34,196 nucleotides of DNA from an uncultured Candidatus Poseidoniales archaeon. GTDB taxonomy: Archaea; Thermoplasmatota; Poseidoniia; Poseidoniales; Poseidoniaceae. The stretch covers positions 1 through 34,196 of the forward strand of contig CAJJCM010000066.1 of assembly GCA_905182635.1 (NCBI GenBank), in the 5' to 3' direction. The notes beneath the pieces are model-generated. The model saw only the letters and a list, made by a program, of their open reading frames with translations, was not told the DNA's origin and made no database searches. A program made the position numbers and the translations under genes. Shown here in pieces: positions 25,647-34,196 of this stretch (positions are counted from its first letter, which is position 1; each line of letters opens with the position of its first letter).

Positions 25647-26594
25647 ATGATGAAACTCCCGCGTTTTGTTGTTTCTTGCACATTGTGCCTCCTCATTATG
25701 GCTTCGAGCGGTGCTTTGGTTCAAGCGCAGGTCATCGATACATCCGAGACATTACTCACCCCTATCGCAACCGACCCAATGGGTCGCAGTCTTCTGATAG
25801 AAGAAGTTACAACCACATGGTGCCCAACATGTGCTCAAATCGACCCCTATCTCATGGGCGTAGCTGATTCACATGGTTCACGAATTACGATGGTTGCCTA
25901 CCACCCATCCGATGGAGAAGATGCTTTTCAGCCACCTGCTGCCCAACATCGCATCGATCGACTCGGCATTCACCATGGCGGCGCAATACCTTCGCCTACC
26001 TTCTTCGTAGAAGGCAAGAATCCTCGCTCAGGAACGGATGCTTGGAATGATGTGCAACGTGATATTCTCGAACTTGAGTTGACCCGTCAAGATACATCGA
26101 CTCTCCAGTTTGAAGTGGTCCGCAATGAGAATGGAATCACTGCTCGATTACTTTCATTTGAAACAAATATCCCTGAATTTAATGACTCACAATTGACGTT
26201 TCTCGTTCTCGAACATCAAAAAACAGTCCCTACGGGTTTTGTGAATCCCGGAGAGAAAACGCGTGACCGCGTATTGGTTGCCACTGCAGAATGTGAGTTC
26301 AACACTTCAACCATCAAAGTTCAGTTTGAACTCTTAAATGCTGGTGTTGATGAAGGATGTGGCACTGATTTTGAAATCACGTTTGAATACATGGATGAGT
26401 TTAGCATTCTTTTACTTCATGAAAATACCGAAGATGCAATTGTGAACTTGGAGGCTCCTCTTGGCACGTATGGTGCAGTTGAATTCGCATACCGCTCACG
26501 ATTACTTCCTCAATCATCATGGTCGTTGGTCAGCATTGCATTGTTCATCGCAGCCGCTGCAGGCCTCATGGCGATAGTACCGCGTAAGAACTGA
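25647..26594 (+). CDS. Membrane-anchored secreted thioredoxin-fold protein (CPTC)
   Basis: Signal peptide RFVVSCTLCLLIMASSGALVQA; VTTTWCPTCAQIDPYL active site; C-terminal TM WSLVSIALFIAAAAGLMAIVPRKN. Confidence 0.8.
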   Translation: MMKLPRFVVSCTLCLLIMASSGALVQAQVIDTSETLLTPIATDPMGRSLLIEEVTTTWCPTCAQIDPYLMGVADSHGSRITMVAYHPSDGEDAFQPPAAQHRIDRLGIHHGGAIPSPTFFVEGKNPRSGTDAWNDVQRDILELELTRQDTSTLQFEVVRNENGITARLLSFETNIPEFNDSQLTFLVLEHQKTVPTGFVNPGEKTRDRVLVATAECEFNTSTIKVQFELLNAGVDEGCGTDFEITFEYMDEFSILLLHENTEDAIVNLEAPLGTYGAVEFAYRSRLLPQSSWSLVSIALFIAAAAGLMAIVPRKN

Positions 26595-26617
26595 AATAGA
26601 TTAGAATCAGGCGTGAA

Positions 26618-26980
26618 ATGTTTGATAAAGGAAATAATCTACCGGATTCCGGAAGAGTTTCGATGCAATACTGCGCAGCATTGATAACCTACCCTGCCTA
26701 TTTGGATGTAATGGCAGAAACATGGGATGACGTAACCAAGGATGGCACTCAGCCTCTCAAAGAGTGGGTTGTTGAATACACTGTATTAGTGAATCGAAGT
26801 ACAAATCATCACCTCAGTATCATGTATGGTGAAGAGATCGCAGATGTTCAAAGAAGTCTGTTGCATGAACTTAGAAAAAGTTACGGCGAAAATGAACGTA
26901 TTGATGTCACTGTTCAACGAATGGAAGAAATCCAAGACACCTCAGAACCAATCCCCTTTGAAGGCAGTTTCACACCTTAA
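26618..26980 (+). CDS. Hypothetical protein, 120 aa
   Basis: Coding-like composition; same strand as the upstream thioredoxin-fold gene; no family recognised. Confidence 0.6.
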   Translation: MFDKGNNLPDSGRVSMQYCAALITYPAYLDVMAETWDDVTKDGTQPLKEWVVEYTVLVNRSTNHHLSIMYGEEIADVQRSLLHELRKSYGENERIDVTVQRMEEIQDTSEPIPFEGSFTP

Positions 26981-27576
26981 TTGACTTTGGAGCGGTAATG
27001 GACTTCAATCACTTCACCGTTTTGCAAAAGATAGTCGTCAAAGGATGTAACACGGTTCTCCACAGTTGCACTTTCTCCTGAGGCATGGACATGCATGACC
27101 ATTTCGTGAGTGGAGTTGACACGGTAATCAAAAATCCCAGTTTCATTGAAATGATAACCCCAGATGTCAAAAAATACACCGAGTGGGACATCGCCAGCCT
27201 CGTTGACTTCGATATGAAGCCTTCCTGAGCCATCGTGGGTGTGAATGACGTGCATGTTGTTTTCATTGCCATTACAGACCTCAGTTTGAACCCCTGTGTC
27301 GGATTCAACAACATATTGGTTACCATTGATAAAAACTTGCAAAGTAACATGGTCATGACGTGATAATTCTGCACCGTGTTGGACACAATCCAAGGCTAAG
27401 GGGTCTGGTGAATCCGCCGTTGAAGAAAGACTTTCGGTCGTAGTCGAATCATCATCAATTGCATCAGCTTGCGCATTTCCATCTTCAAAGAGCCCCTTGT
27501 CTTGGGCGTAAAGAACGAGTAAGGCTGCTAAAGCCACTGCAGTTACGACACTCCAAAAAGCCATCTCTCGATTCAT
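26977..27576 (-). CDS. Membrane-anchored His-rich protein with HTHDxSGxLHIE...LGxFFDIWG motif
   Basis: N-terminal TM (MNREMAFWSVVTAVALAALLVLYA); MHVIHTHDGSGRLHIEVNEAGDVPLGVFFDIWGYHFN; two Cys; directly downstream of VKOR. Confidence 0.75.
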   Translation of the reverse strand: MNREMAFWSVVTAVALAALLVLYAQDKGLFEDGNAQADAIDDDSTTTESLSSTADSPDPLALDCVQHGAELSRHDHVTLQVFINGNQYVVESDTGVQTEVCNGNENNMHVIHTHDGSGRLHIEVNEAGDVPLGVFFDIWGYHFNETGIFDYRVNSTHEMVMHVHASGESATVENRVTSFDDYLLQNGEVIEVHYRSKVN

Positions 27577-27590
27577 AGTTCCACCTTTCT

Positions 27591-28181
27591 CTAAACAGCG
27601 TTCCATTCATTGCCCTGGTTCATCCGCATCAAGCGAAGGAATCCGATAAACGCTGCAATATTTGCAAGGTGCGCTGTGGAACAGTATTGGCAGATTTTTT
27701 CCATTTGAATCTCATAATAGATGAGGAGGCCGATGACAAAGAAGCCGGCAAAAGTGATGTAGGTTCCATATTTAAGATACGAAGTCACCCAATTTGCATT
27801 TGGTTCCTTTGAAGAAGAATACACCAAATACAAAAGAATACAAAAGACTGCAGCACCAATTCCACCCCAAGGTATCCCGAAAATCGGGTCGGTATTGTAG
27901 TTTGAATTTCCAATTACGTCATCGCATGAAAGTATCGAGTTCGATGCACAAAAGTTCCCACCTTCACTTATTTTTGATGATATCCAAAGCGTTTGGAACG
28001 AAACGGCCATACCTGCGAGACAGGTGAGAATGAGGCCAAAAAATACTCTGCCTCGTTCACTTCCTAATGATGGAAACTTCTCGGAAAACGGTGTGGCTAA
28101 TGAACGCCCTATAGGGAGCACCAAAACAAGACCAACGACGGTTGGAATGAGGTAAATCATCAATTGGAGGTTCGGATCCAT
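27591..28181 (-). CDS. Vitamin K epoxide reductase (VKOR) family protein
   Basis: 196 aa; multi-TM; CASNSILSCDDVIGNSNY loop cysteines and MEKICQYCSTAHLANIAAFIGFL redox CxxC motif. Confidence 0.88.
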   Translation of the reverse strand: MDPNLQLMIYLIPTVVGLVLVLPIGRSLATPFSEKFPSLGSERGRVFFGLILTCLAGMAVSFQTLWISSKISEGGNFCASNSILSCDDVIGNSNYNTDPIFGIPWGGIGAAVFCILLYLVYSSSKEPNANWVTSYLKYGTYITFAGFFVIGLLIYYEIQMEKICQYCSTAHLANIAAFIGFLRLMRMNQGNEWNAV

Positions 28182-28868
28182 TCAAGCCTCAACTCCTGCT
28201 CTCGGAACCAATGTGATGATCGCATCACGGATATCATCGTTTGGATGTTCGGCTGAACTCCATGCAATGATGCCATCAGGTTGGATGAGGTAATAACTCG
28301 GTGTACCGCTGACTTTCCATTTCTTCATGTTCTCTTGATCAAGGTCATCAATATACGGGAAGTTGTGAGCTGAGCCTGGCCTTGAAGCGCAATCTTTGCC
28401 ATTACAACTTTCACCAGAGTCCGCCGTTTTATCACGGAAAGCAATAATCTCAGCACGGCTGGATTCATGGCCTGGAATATCAAGTTCAGTCGCGCTGGCA
28501 ATGAAGTTGACTTTCGCTCCATCCCAGCCGGAATTGCCAGCAAAGTCTTGTGAGTTCGTGGCCATGTCGGCTGCAGATGCCACACAATACGGGCAGTCTG
28601 TATCCATGAATTCAATGACGACCCATTCGCCGCTGATGTCGCCTTCTTCCCAACTGGAATTCCAATACGATTCCAAATTGAAATCAGACCAACCTACACC
28701 GTTGTAAAATTGTCCTTCAAGTGCTGGTGCACGTTCTCCTTCTTTGGTTCCTGTTGCAATTGGGCTGGTTGTAGCAGCAATAATCATGATGCCAACAAAG
28801 AAGAGAGCCATAACTCGAATCAATACTGTCGTTCGTACATCTGCTTCATCATCGTAGGTGTGCTTCAT
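28182..28868 (-). CDS. Secreted/membrane-anchored thioredoxin-like (TlpA/DsbA-like) protein, CPYC
   Basis: N-terminal TM; WVVIEFMDTDCPYCVASAADM; KKWKVSGTPSYYLIQPDGIIAWSS (cis-Pro region). Abuts VKOR with no spacer. Confidence 0.87.
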   Translation of the reverse strand: MKHTYDDEADVRTTVLIRVMALFFVGIMIIAATTSPIATGTKEGERAPALEGQFYNGVGWSDFNLESYWNSSWEEGDISGEWVVIEFMDTDCPYCVASAADMATNSQDFAGNSGWDGAKVNFIASATELDIPGHESSRAEIIAFRDKTADSGESCNGKDCASRPGSAHNFPYIDDLDQENMKKWKVSGTPSYYLIQPDGIIAWSSAEHPNDDIRDAIITLVPRAGVEA

Positions 28869-29827
28869 TCTTTCATCTCCTCATCGATTCCAATTTCTTG
28901 AATAAGTGCTTTGGTAGTGTGGCGGATAGCAGCCTCGCTGTTAAACCGGACATCGTAGCCTGTCGACATCATCTTATCAATCCCGAGCATTGCCCTTGGG
29001 ATGTCGCCAGCCCAGCCTCGGTCGCCACCGGTATATTCGATGGTTGCATTGTGGCATCCCGTTTCTTCAACAACTATTTCAGCAATTCTTCGGACTGAGG
29101 CAGTATCATGCGAACCAAGGTTGAAGAGATTGAGGGGGTCATCGGTATGTTGCATGACATGAAGTATTCCATCGACGCAATCCTCGACTTCCATGTATGA
29201 TTTTTCTTGCAAACCATTTCCAAGTACTTCCAGGCGGGAAGGGTCGGCTTTGAGTTTGTGAATGAAATCAAAAATGACGCCATGCGTACCACGTGTTCCT
29301 ATAATGTTGGCAAAACGGAAAATCCATGCTTGTAAACCGAATGTTCCAACCCAACTGCTGATCAGACCCTCACCGGCTTGTTTACTCGCACCATACAATG
29401 AGATGGGCAAACAAGGACCATGATTTTCAGGTGTTGGGAGTGGAGCATCTTCGCCATAGACAACAGATGAAGAAGCAAAAGCAATTTTCTTTACATCGCA
29501 ACGGCGCATTGCTTCGACGACGTTGTAAGTCGCAAGTGTACCTTGTTTCAAGTCGGTATCTGTGATGCGGGTTCCGAGGCGAATATCTGGGTTTGCGGCA
29601 AGATGAAACACACAATCAATGCCTTCCATTGCAGCATGAACCGTATCAAAATCCGTCACGTCCCCTTGAACGTGAGTGACAATTCCAGAGTCGAGATGGG
29701 ATTGAATGAATTCCAGTTTTCCACTCGAAAGGTTATCCAACGCAACAACACTGTCGCCTCGCGCTACTAAACGGTCAATCAAATGAGAACCGATGAACCC
29801 TGCACCCCCAGTGACTAATGCTCGCAT
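28865..29827 (-). CDS. NAD-dependent epimerase/dehydratase (UDP-glucose 4-epimerase-like)
   Basis: MRALVTGGAGFIGSHLIDRLVARGDSVVALDNLSSG; ASSSVVYG; SLYGASKQAGE (YxxxK). ATG 29827 preferred. Confidence 0.9.
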   Translation of the reverse strand: MRALVTGGAGFIGSHLIDRLVARGDSVVALDNLSSGKLEFIQSHLDSGIVTHVQGDVTDFDTVHAAMEGIDCVFHLAANPDIRLGTRITDTDLKQGTLATYNVVEAMRRCDVKKIAFASSSVVYGEDAPLPTPENHGPCLPISLYGASKQAGEGLISSWVGTFGLQAWIFRFANIIGTRGTHGVIFDFIHKLKADPSRLEVLGNGLQEKSYMEVEDCVDGILHVMQHTDDPLNLFNLGSHDTASVRRIAEIVVEETGCHNATIEYTGGDRGWAGDIPRAMLGIDKMMSTGYDVRFNSEAAIRHTTKALIQEIGIDEEMKE

Positions 29828-29961
29828 GGTCGCAACAGGAAACACACATCTATGAGCCTTTGCGAATATTGTTTTCATGAAACAGCGATGGCTTTGATAA
29901 CCGTTAACGATATCCTACAAGATTACTGCCAAGGATAAAACCGGCAGTGGAGTTGAAAAAC

Positions 29962-30216
29962 ATGCCAAAAAAGAATGAAAACACGATGCCTATAACCCAA
30001 GATGAAACAACAAACCTACTGGTCGGCTATGTCCGAAAAAGTAACGCTGGAGGAGCCTTAAAAATCTCGATCAATACAGCCGCCTTTTCGGATTGTTCGA
30101 CCTATGTCACCAGTGATGGACAATCATACGTCCCATTGGTTATGTCTCTGAACGCCCTTGAGAAAGTTCTCAACGGGGAACGTGCGGTGACGACCGTTTC
30201 CCAACTTCAAGATTGA
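29962..30216 (+). CDS. Small hypothetical protein
   Basis: 84 aa from ATG 29962 (GTG 29947 alternative); compact soluble-protein composition; divergent from the epimerase gene; followed by a strong hairpin. Confidence 0.6.
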   Translation: MPKKNENTMPITQDETTNLLVGYVRKSNAGGALKISINTAAFSDCSTYVTSDGQSYVPLVMSLNALEKVLNGERAVTTVSQLQD

Positions 30217-30266
30217 AGAGAATCTTTCCTTGATGCTTTCACGTATTTCATAGAAGTGCGGTGCCG

Positions 30267-30296
30267 CTTACTCAGGTGTTTCGACCCCTGAGTAAG
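30267..30296. terminator. Perfect 10-bp inverted repeat CTTACTCAGG-(10 nt)-CCTGAGTAAG followed by CCTTTCTCT
   Basis: Direct inspection; intergenic, 50 nt downstream of the small hypothetical gene. Confidence 0.65.
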
Positions 30297-30380
30297 CCTT
30301 TCTCTACAATTACCACAAAGATACGTCGAGATTACTATATTACTAAATAGAACCGGAAACCGCGAAGGAACGGTGGAATC

Positions 30381-31316
30381 ATGCTAGAGCACGTCGATTC
30401 GGTGAAACCCTTCATCGTTGCAGGCATGCCAATGTACAATGAGGAAGAAACGATTGGAACGGTCGTAGTAACGGCTTTACGCCATGTTGATGCTGTCATT
30501 TGTATTGATGATGGTTCTTCAGATTCAAGCGCTCGTATCGCTGAAGCATGTGGCGCTACCGTCATCCGCCACCGAACAAATAGGGGCTACGGTGGAGCTC
30601 TCAAGACTTTGTTCATCAAGGCGAAAGAACTCAATGTGGATGCCATGGTCGTCCTTGACAGCGATGGTCAGCACCGTTCTGAAGACATCCCAAAACTTTT
30701 GAAACCTATTCTTTCTGGAAAAGCGGACTTTGCAATTGGTTCACGTTTCATCGAGGGCGGAGGTGGGACTGACATGCCTGCATATCGCCGCCTCGGTATC
30801 AAAGTCATTACCGCTGCGAGTAATCTTTCGAGCGACCTTGGAATCAAAGATACCCAATCGGGATTCCGAGCGTTTTCCCGGACTGCTTTGGAGCGTCTTC
30901 GATTTGATTCCGAGGGGATGGAACTTTCCTTGGAAATGCTTGAAGATGCTCGGGAAAAGCAACTTGAGATCGTTGAAGTACCAACGATGATACGCTATGA
31001 CGTCCCTAAAGGGTCGAACTTCACTGCTGTATCTCATGGATTTACCGTACTCACATGGGCAATGCTCTCTCTTTCACAAAAGAAACCACTTCTTGTGCTT
31101 GGTATCCCCGGGTTTGGACTTCTGGCGACAGGTGCGGCAATGGGGATGAATACTGCACGTGGTGTTACGACACACATCGACAGTTTTGTTGGACCAGGAC
31201 TCTCAGCGATTTGGATTGGAGTTTTAGGACTCTCGCTTATGGCCACTGGTTTGGTTCTTCAAAGCGCTCGTGGCTTTTTGCGTCACTTGCTTGTTCGTGA
31301 ATTCGGGCTTGATTGA
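30381..31316 (+). CDS. Family 2 glycosyltransferase (dolichol-phosphate mannosyltransferase-like) with C-terminal TM helices
   Basis: VAGMPMYNEEETIGTVV, CIDDGSSDSSARIAE, VVLDSDGQHRSEDIPKLL, GSRFIEGG, SGFRAFSR motifs; C-terminal hydrophobic segments. Confidence 0.9.
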   Translation: MLEHVDSVKPFIVAGMPMYNEEETIGTVVVTALRHVDAVICIDDGSSDSSARIAEACGATVIRHRTNRGYGGALKTLFIKAKELNVDAMVVLDSDGQHRSEDIPKLLKPILSGKADFAIGSRFIEGGGGTDMPAYRRLGIKVITAASNLSSDLGIKDTQSGFRAFSRTALERLRFDSEGMELSLEMLEDAREKQLEIVEVPTMIRYDVPKGSNFTAVSHGFTVLTWAMLSLSQKKPLLVLGIPGFGLLATGAAMGMNTARGVTTHIDSFVGPGLSAIWIGVLGLSLMATGLVLQSARGFLRHLLVREFGLD

Positions 31317-31388
31317 AACGATTGTTTTTGCCCGGTCACTCCGCATTCACGGAGTATCATTCAAGACCCGCCCCTCTATCGCATCTAC

Positions 31389-34196
31389 ATGGAGAAGGAG
31401 CGCGCAGGCGATAATCTCCTCGACAAATTCTCCATGTTTCGCAATCAAGCGAGAGAATTGACAATGCGCCGAGTCGACCGTGTGTACAGTAGCATCCTTG
31501 CATCACCCGCTACTGTGGTCATCCTTTTGGTCATCATAGCAGCCTTTTTTGCTCAACAAGGACTCACTTTTCAAGAACAAATCGATGGTGATGTCGAAAT
31601 CTTTCTCCCTGATGGTGCGCCTTCAACGGAATTATTGAAAGAAGTTCGAACCGAATGGTCAACGGATATCGCCATTATCTATGTTCAAACCCCTAATGCG
31701 TTCGACCCGATGAACACGGTGAACATTACGAATGAGGAGTATTTACGTGAAATCAGTTGGGTCGAGGGCGACGATGATAACGCCAATGGAGCAGGTTTTA
31801 CTGGTCGCGGAATTGATTACATTAAAGATGATCAGGGCCGTGATGATGGGGTACTTTGGATTATATCTCCTGCCCAGGTCATCAAGGAAATCAATTCGGC
31901 GGATGGTCGGTTTAACAGTTCAATGTGCAAACATGGGGTCAATACACGAATCCCACTGGATTTTGATTGTGACCTCCTTCCCGGCGGAGGGGCATACGCC
32001 ATTCCAAACCAAGAGACAATCGACCGAATTATTGAAGAATCAGAGGGTGGTTTTGATGCGTTATTTAAAGACACAAATGATATGGATCTCAATGTCGATA
32101 GCGATGGTGATGGAAACACAACCAATGACATTGATGGTGATGGAATCTGGGATACTGCAGCGATTATCATAGGCATGCACCATGACCCAACCGAAGCGGG
32201 ATTCCGTGATTTTAGCGACTTGCATAAACATTTCCAAAATGTGATTGACAACCGTTCACAAGACATGCAAAATACAGAAATGACCGTAACGGGGTTGACG
32301 AAAGTTCTCGAAGATATTTCAGATGCAATTTACAAAGATTTACTCAAAATCCTCCCCTATTCTGTTCTTTTCACCATCCTCATCATCACACTGCTCCATC
32401 GTTCACTGAAAGTGGTCGTCATCACGGGTACTCCGATTGTCATGGCACTTGCGGTGACCTTCGGTTCATCGGTTCTTTTGGACATTACATTGACGCCGAT
32501 GATTGTAGCAACCTTCCCTATTCTGATAGGTTTAGGGGTTGACTATGCCTTACACATGGTCAATCGAATTGAAGAAGTTCGACGAAAAGAAATCGACAAG
32601 GCTCACGACGAAAATGAACGTCGACGTCGCCAAGGAAAAGTTCCAGAAGAGGTGCCAGATCTTTGGGACCCTGATTTTTATCGCGAATGTGTTCTTGAGA
32701 TGACACGTTCAACCGGTGTCGCTGTATTCCTTTCAGCATTGACGACCATCGTTGGTTTCTCTGTGTTGATTGCACCTCAAATTGTCACTATATCCCCGAT
32801 TCGCTCAGTTGGTATAACCCTCTGTATTGGAATTATTTCAACACTTATTTTCAGTATAATTTTGGTTCCGACATTGGCTTGGATGCTTCGTTTCAACAAG
32901 CGTTCAAACCCTTCGATGTGGAGGAACATCGGCAAATGGCCAGTGCGTGGATTTGTCTTTATTCTTGTAGGAGCCATTGTGGTTACTGGGTGGGGTGTGC
33001 TTAATTTAGATGAAATGAATGAACCAATTACGGGTTCTTCCGAAGCGCCTGACGGTATTGCCTCATTGAATACGCTGGCGAAATATTCAAGAGAATTCAG
33101 TGGTGGACAAACCTCACTCTTCATATTTGATGCAGAAGAACGTACGACCGAAGCTGTACAAAATAAAACGGATAATATCCGAGACCTTCCTGTACTGGAT
33201 GCTATCGATGCACTCGAATACAAAATCGACCAAATTGATGAAACGAATACAACCAGTATTGTCACCTTCCTGAGAACAGTTCCTGCAACGATTACGCTTA
33301 CAGATGGTGTTACCTTGTATGAAGGAAGTCTTTGGGATTTACTGCATGAGCCTTGCTGGGAGAGTAACGACCCGATTGAATGCAATGTCTGGCTCAGCCT
33401 TGAGCTCACAGGCCAAGACGGTCGACAAGGGTTGAGAAAGGATATGGTCAATGTTGCGTTGGATACACTCTCGGATGAAGTCCGTTCCATGTTGCTCAAT
33501 GAGCAAGGGACAAAATCCATTGTCTATGTCACTCAACCCTACATGAACCTCAATGTGGCTGGTGAATTACGAGAGGAGATTGATTCACTGCTAGAAAATG
33601 AACCACCCGTGGACGGAAAAACTCGTGCCTCACTCTTGACTGGAGGATTACCGGTGTCGCTTGATATCAACGACGGTATTCACGATGCACAAACTTCAAC
33701 GACAATAATCACATTAATTGTTTTAACGATTCTCTTAGCCATTATATTCCGTTCACCTCGACTTGGAATCTATACCATGATTCCTGTCGCTATTGTCATT
33801 TTGTGGCAACCGTTATTGATGAAGAGTGGTGATGTCAATGTCAATATTTTTACCGCGATGATTGGAACAATTGTCTTTGGAATTGGAGTTGATGACTCGA
33901 TTCACGTGATGCATCGAATACGTGAAGAAGGCGAGACGCCGACCGGTATTGCAAATGCAATAGAGGAAACTGGTCAGACAATCTTCGAGACGACTGCAAC
34001 CACTGTCGGTGGTATATCTGCGGGATTCATTGCGGCCTTCCCAGGTTTGGAGAATTTCTTCATGCTCATGTGTCTCTTGATCTTTTTTGCTTTCATCACA
34101 AGTGCATTCTTACTTCCAGCCATCATCACAGCAGAGCATACACTGCGAGCAAAAATTCGTGGAGATGGACCATGGGCCGATTATGGCGATGGAATC
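31389..34196 (+). CDS. RND superfamily/MMPL-type transporter, 3'-truncated; not in the supplied ORF track
   Basis: Manual translation from ATG 31389 (MEKERAGDNLLDKFSMFRNQARELTMRRVDRVYSSILASPATVVILLVIIAAFF...) stays in frame to the window end (936 codons); GLGVDYALHMVNRIEEVRR and GIGVDDSIHVMHRIREEG motifs. Confidence 0.9.
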   Translation, partial: MEKERAGDNLLDKFSMFRNQARELTMRRVDRVYSSILASPATVVILLVIIAAFFAQQGLTFQEQIDGDVEIFLPDGAPSTELLKEVRTEWSTDIAIIYVQTPNAFDPMNTVNITNEEYLREISWVEGDDDNANGAGFTGRGIDYIKDDQGRDDGVLWIISPAQVIKEINSADGRFNSSMCKHGVNTRIPLDFDCDLLPGGGAYAIPNQETIDRIIEESEGGFDALFKDTNDMDLNVDSDGDGNTTNDIDGDGIWDTAAIIIGMHHDPTEAGFRDFSDLHKHFQNVIDNRSQDMQNTEMTVTGLTKVLEDISDAIYKDLLKILPYSVLFTILIITLLHRSLKVVVITGTPIVMALAVTFGSSVLLDITLTPMIVATFPILIGLGVDYALHMVNRIEEVRRKEIDKAHDENERRRRQGKVPEEVPDLWDPDFYRECVLEMTRSTGVAVFLSALTTIVGFSVLIAPQIVTISPIRSVGITLCIGIISTLIFSIILVPTLAWMLRFNKRSNPSMWRNIGKWPVRGFVFILVGAIVVTGWGVLNLDEMNEPITGSSEAPDGIASLNTLAKYSREFSGGQTSLFIFDAEERTTEAVQNKTDNIRDLPVLDAIDALEYKIDQIDETNTTSIVTFLRTVPATITLTDGVTLYEGSLWDLLHEPCWESNDPIECNVWLSLELTGQDGRQGLRKDMVNVALDTLSDEVRSMLLNEQGTKSIVYVTQPYMNLNVAGELREEIDSLLENEPPVDGKTRASLLTGGLPVSLDINDGIHDAQTSTTIITLIVLTILLAIIFRSPRLGIYTMIPVAIVILWQPLLMKSGDVNVNIFTAMIGTIVFGIGVDDSIHVMHRIREEGETPTGIANAIEETGQTIFETTATTVGGISAGFIAAFPGLENFFMLMCLLIFFAFITSAFLLPAIITAEHTLRAKIRGDGPWADYGDGI

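Noticed and set aside
31732-32172. 146-aa plus-strand ORF
   Set aside because: Out-of-frame translation inside the RND/MMPL gene, whose long frame has a coherent transporter translation.
32777-33520. 247-aa minus-strand ORF
   Set aside because: Antisense to the RND/MMPL gene, which has clear motifs; low-complexity Ser/Val shadow ORF.
1-34196. Search by eye for CRISPR repeats, transposases, integrases, att-like repeats or defence-system genes
   Set aside because: None seen; tandem repeats are all within coding sequence and gene content is core or envelope-related.

Overview
The window looks like a compact archaeal chromosome segment, most consistent with a Marine Group II / Poseidoniales-type euryarchaeote. 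That assignment is an inference from gene content: archaeal-type DUF106-cmk-cbf5, rpoL-truD, and aEF1B plus a small zinc-ribbon protein. About 25 protein-coding genes and one tRNA-His(GTG) are supported. Housekeeping genes include a DUF106/EMC3-like insertase, Cmk, Cbf5/TruB, RpoL, TruD, aEF1B, RlmE/FtsJ, a DEAD-box helicase, RibA and a TusA-like protein. The rest are mainly cell-surface and membrane genes: an exosortase/archaeosortase-family protein, very large CARDB/Kelch/DUF11-like proteins, two RND/MMPL-type transporters, a GT2 glycosyltransferase, and a thioredoxin-VKOR disulfide cassette with a His-rich 'HTHD' protein. Two large genes are cut by the window edges: the 983-aa repeat protein at the 5' end and an RND/MMPL protein at the 3' end, which is absent from the ORF track. 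One 55-aa zinc-ribbon gene (24118..24285, -) is also missing from the ORF track. I see no CRISPR array, IS element, rRNA or phage module. The best candidates for follow-up are the thiol-redox cassette with the HTHD protein, the multi-domain zinc-ribbon protein at the left edge, the zinc-ribbon-tailed DUF106 insertase, the archaeosortase with unidentified substrates, and the abutting or overlapping convergent gene ends.
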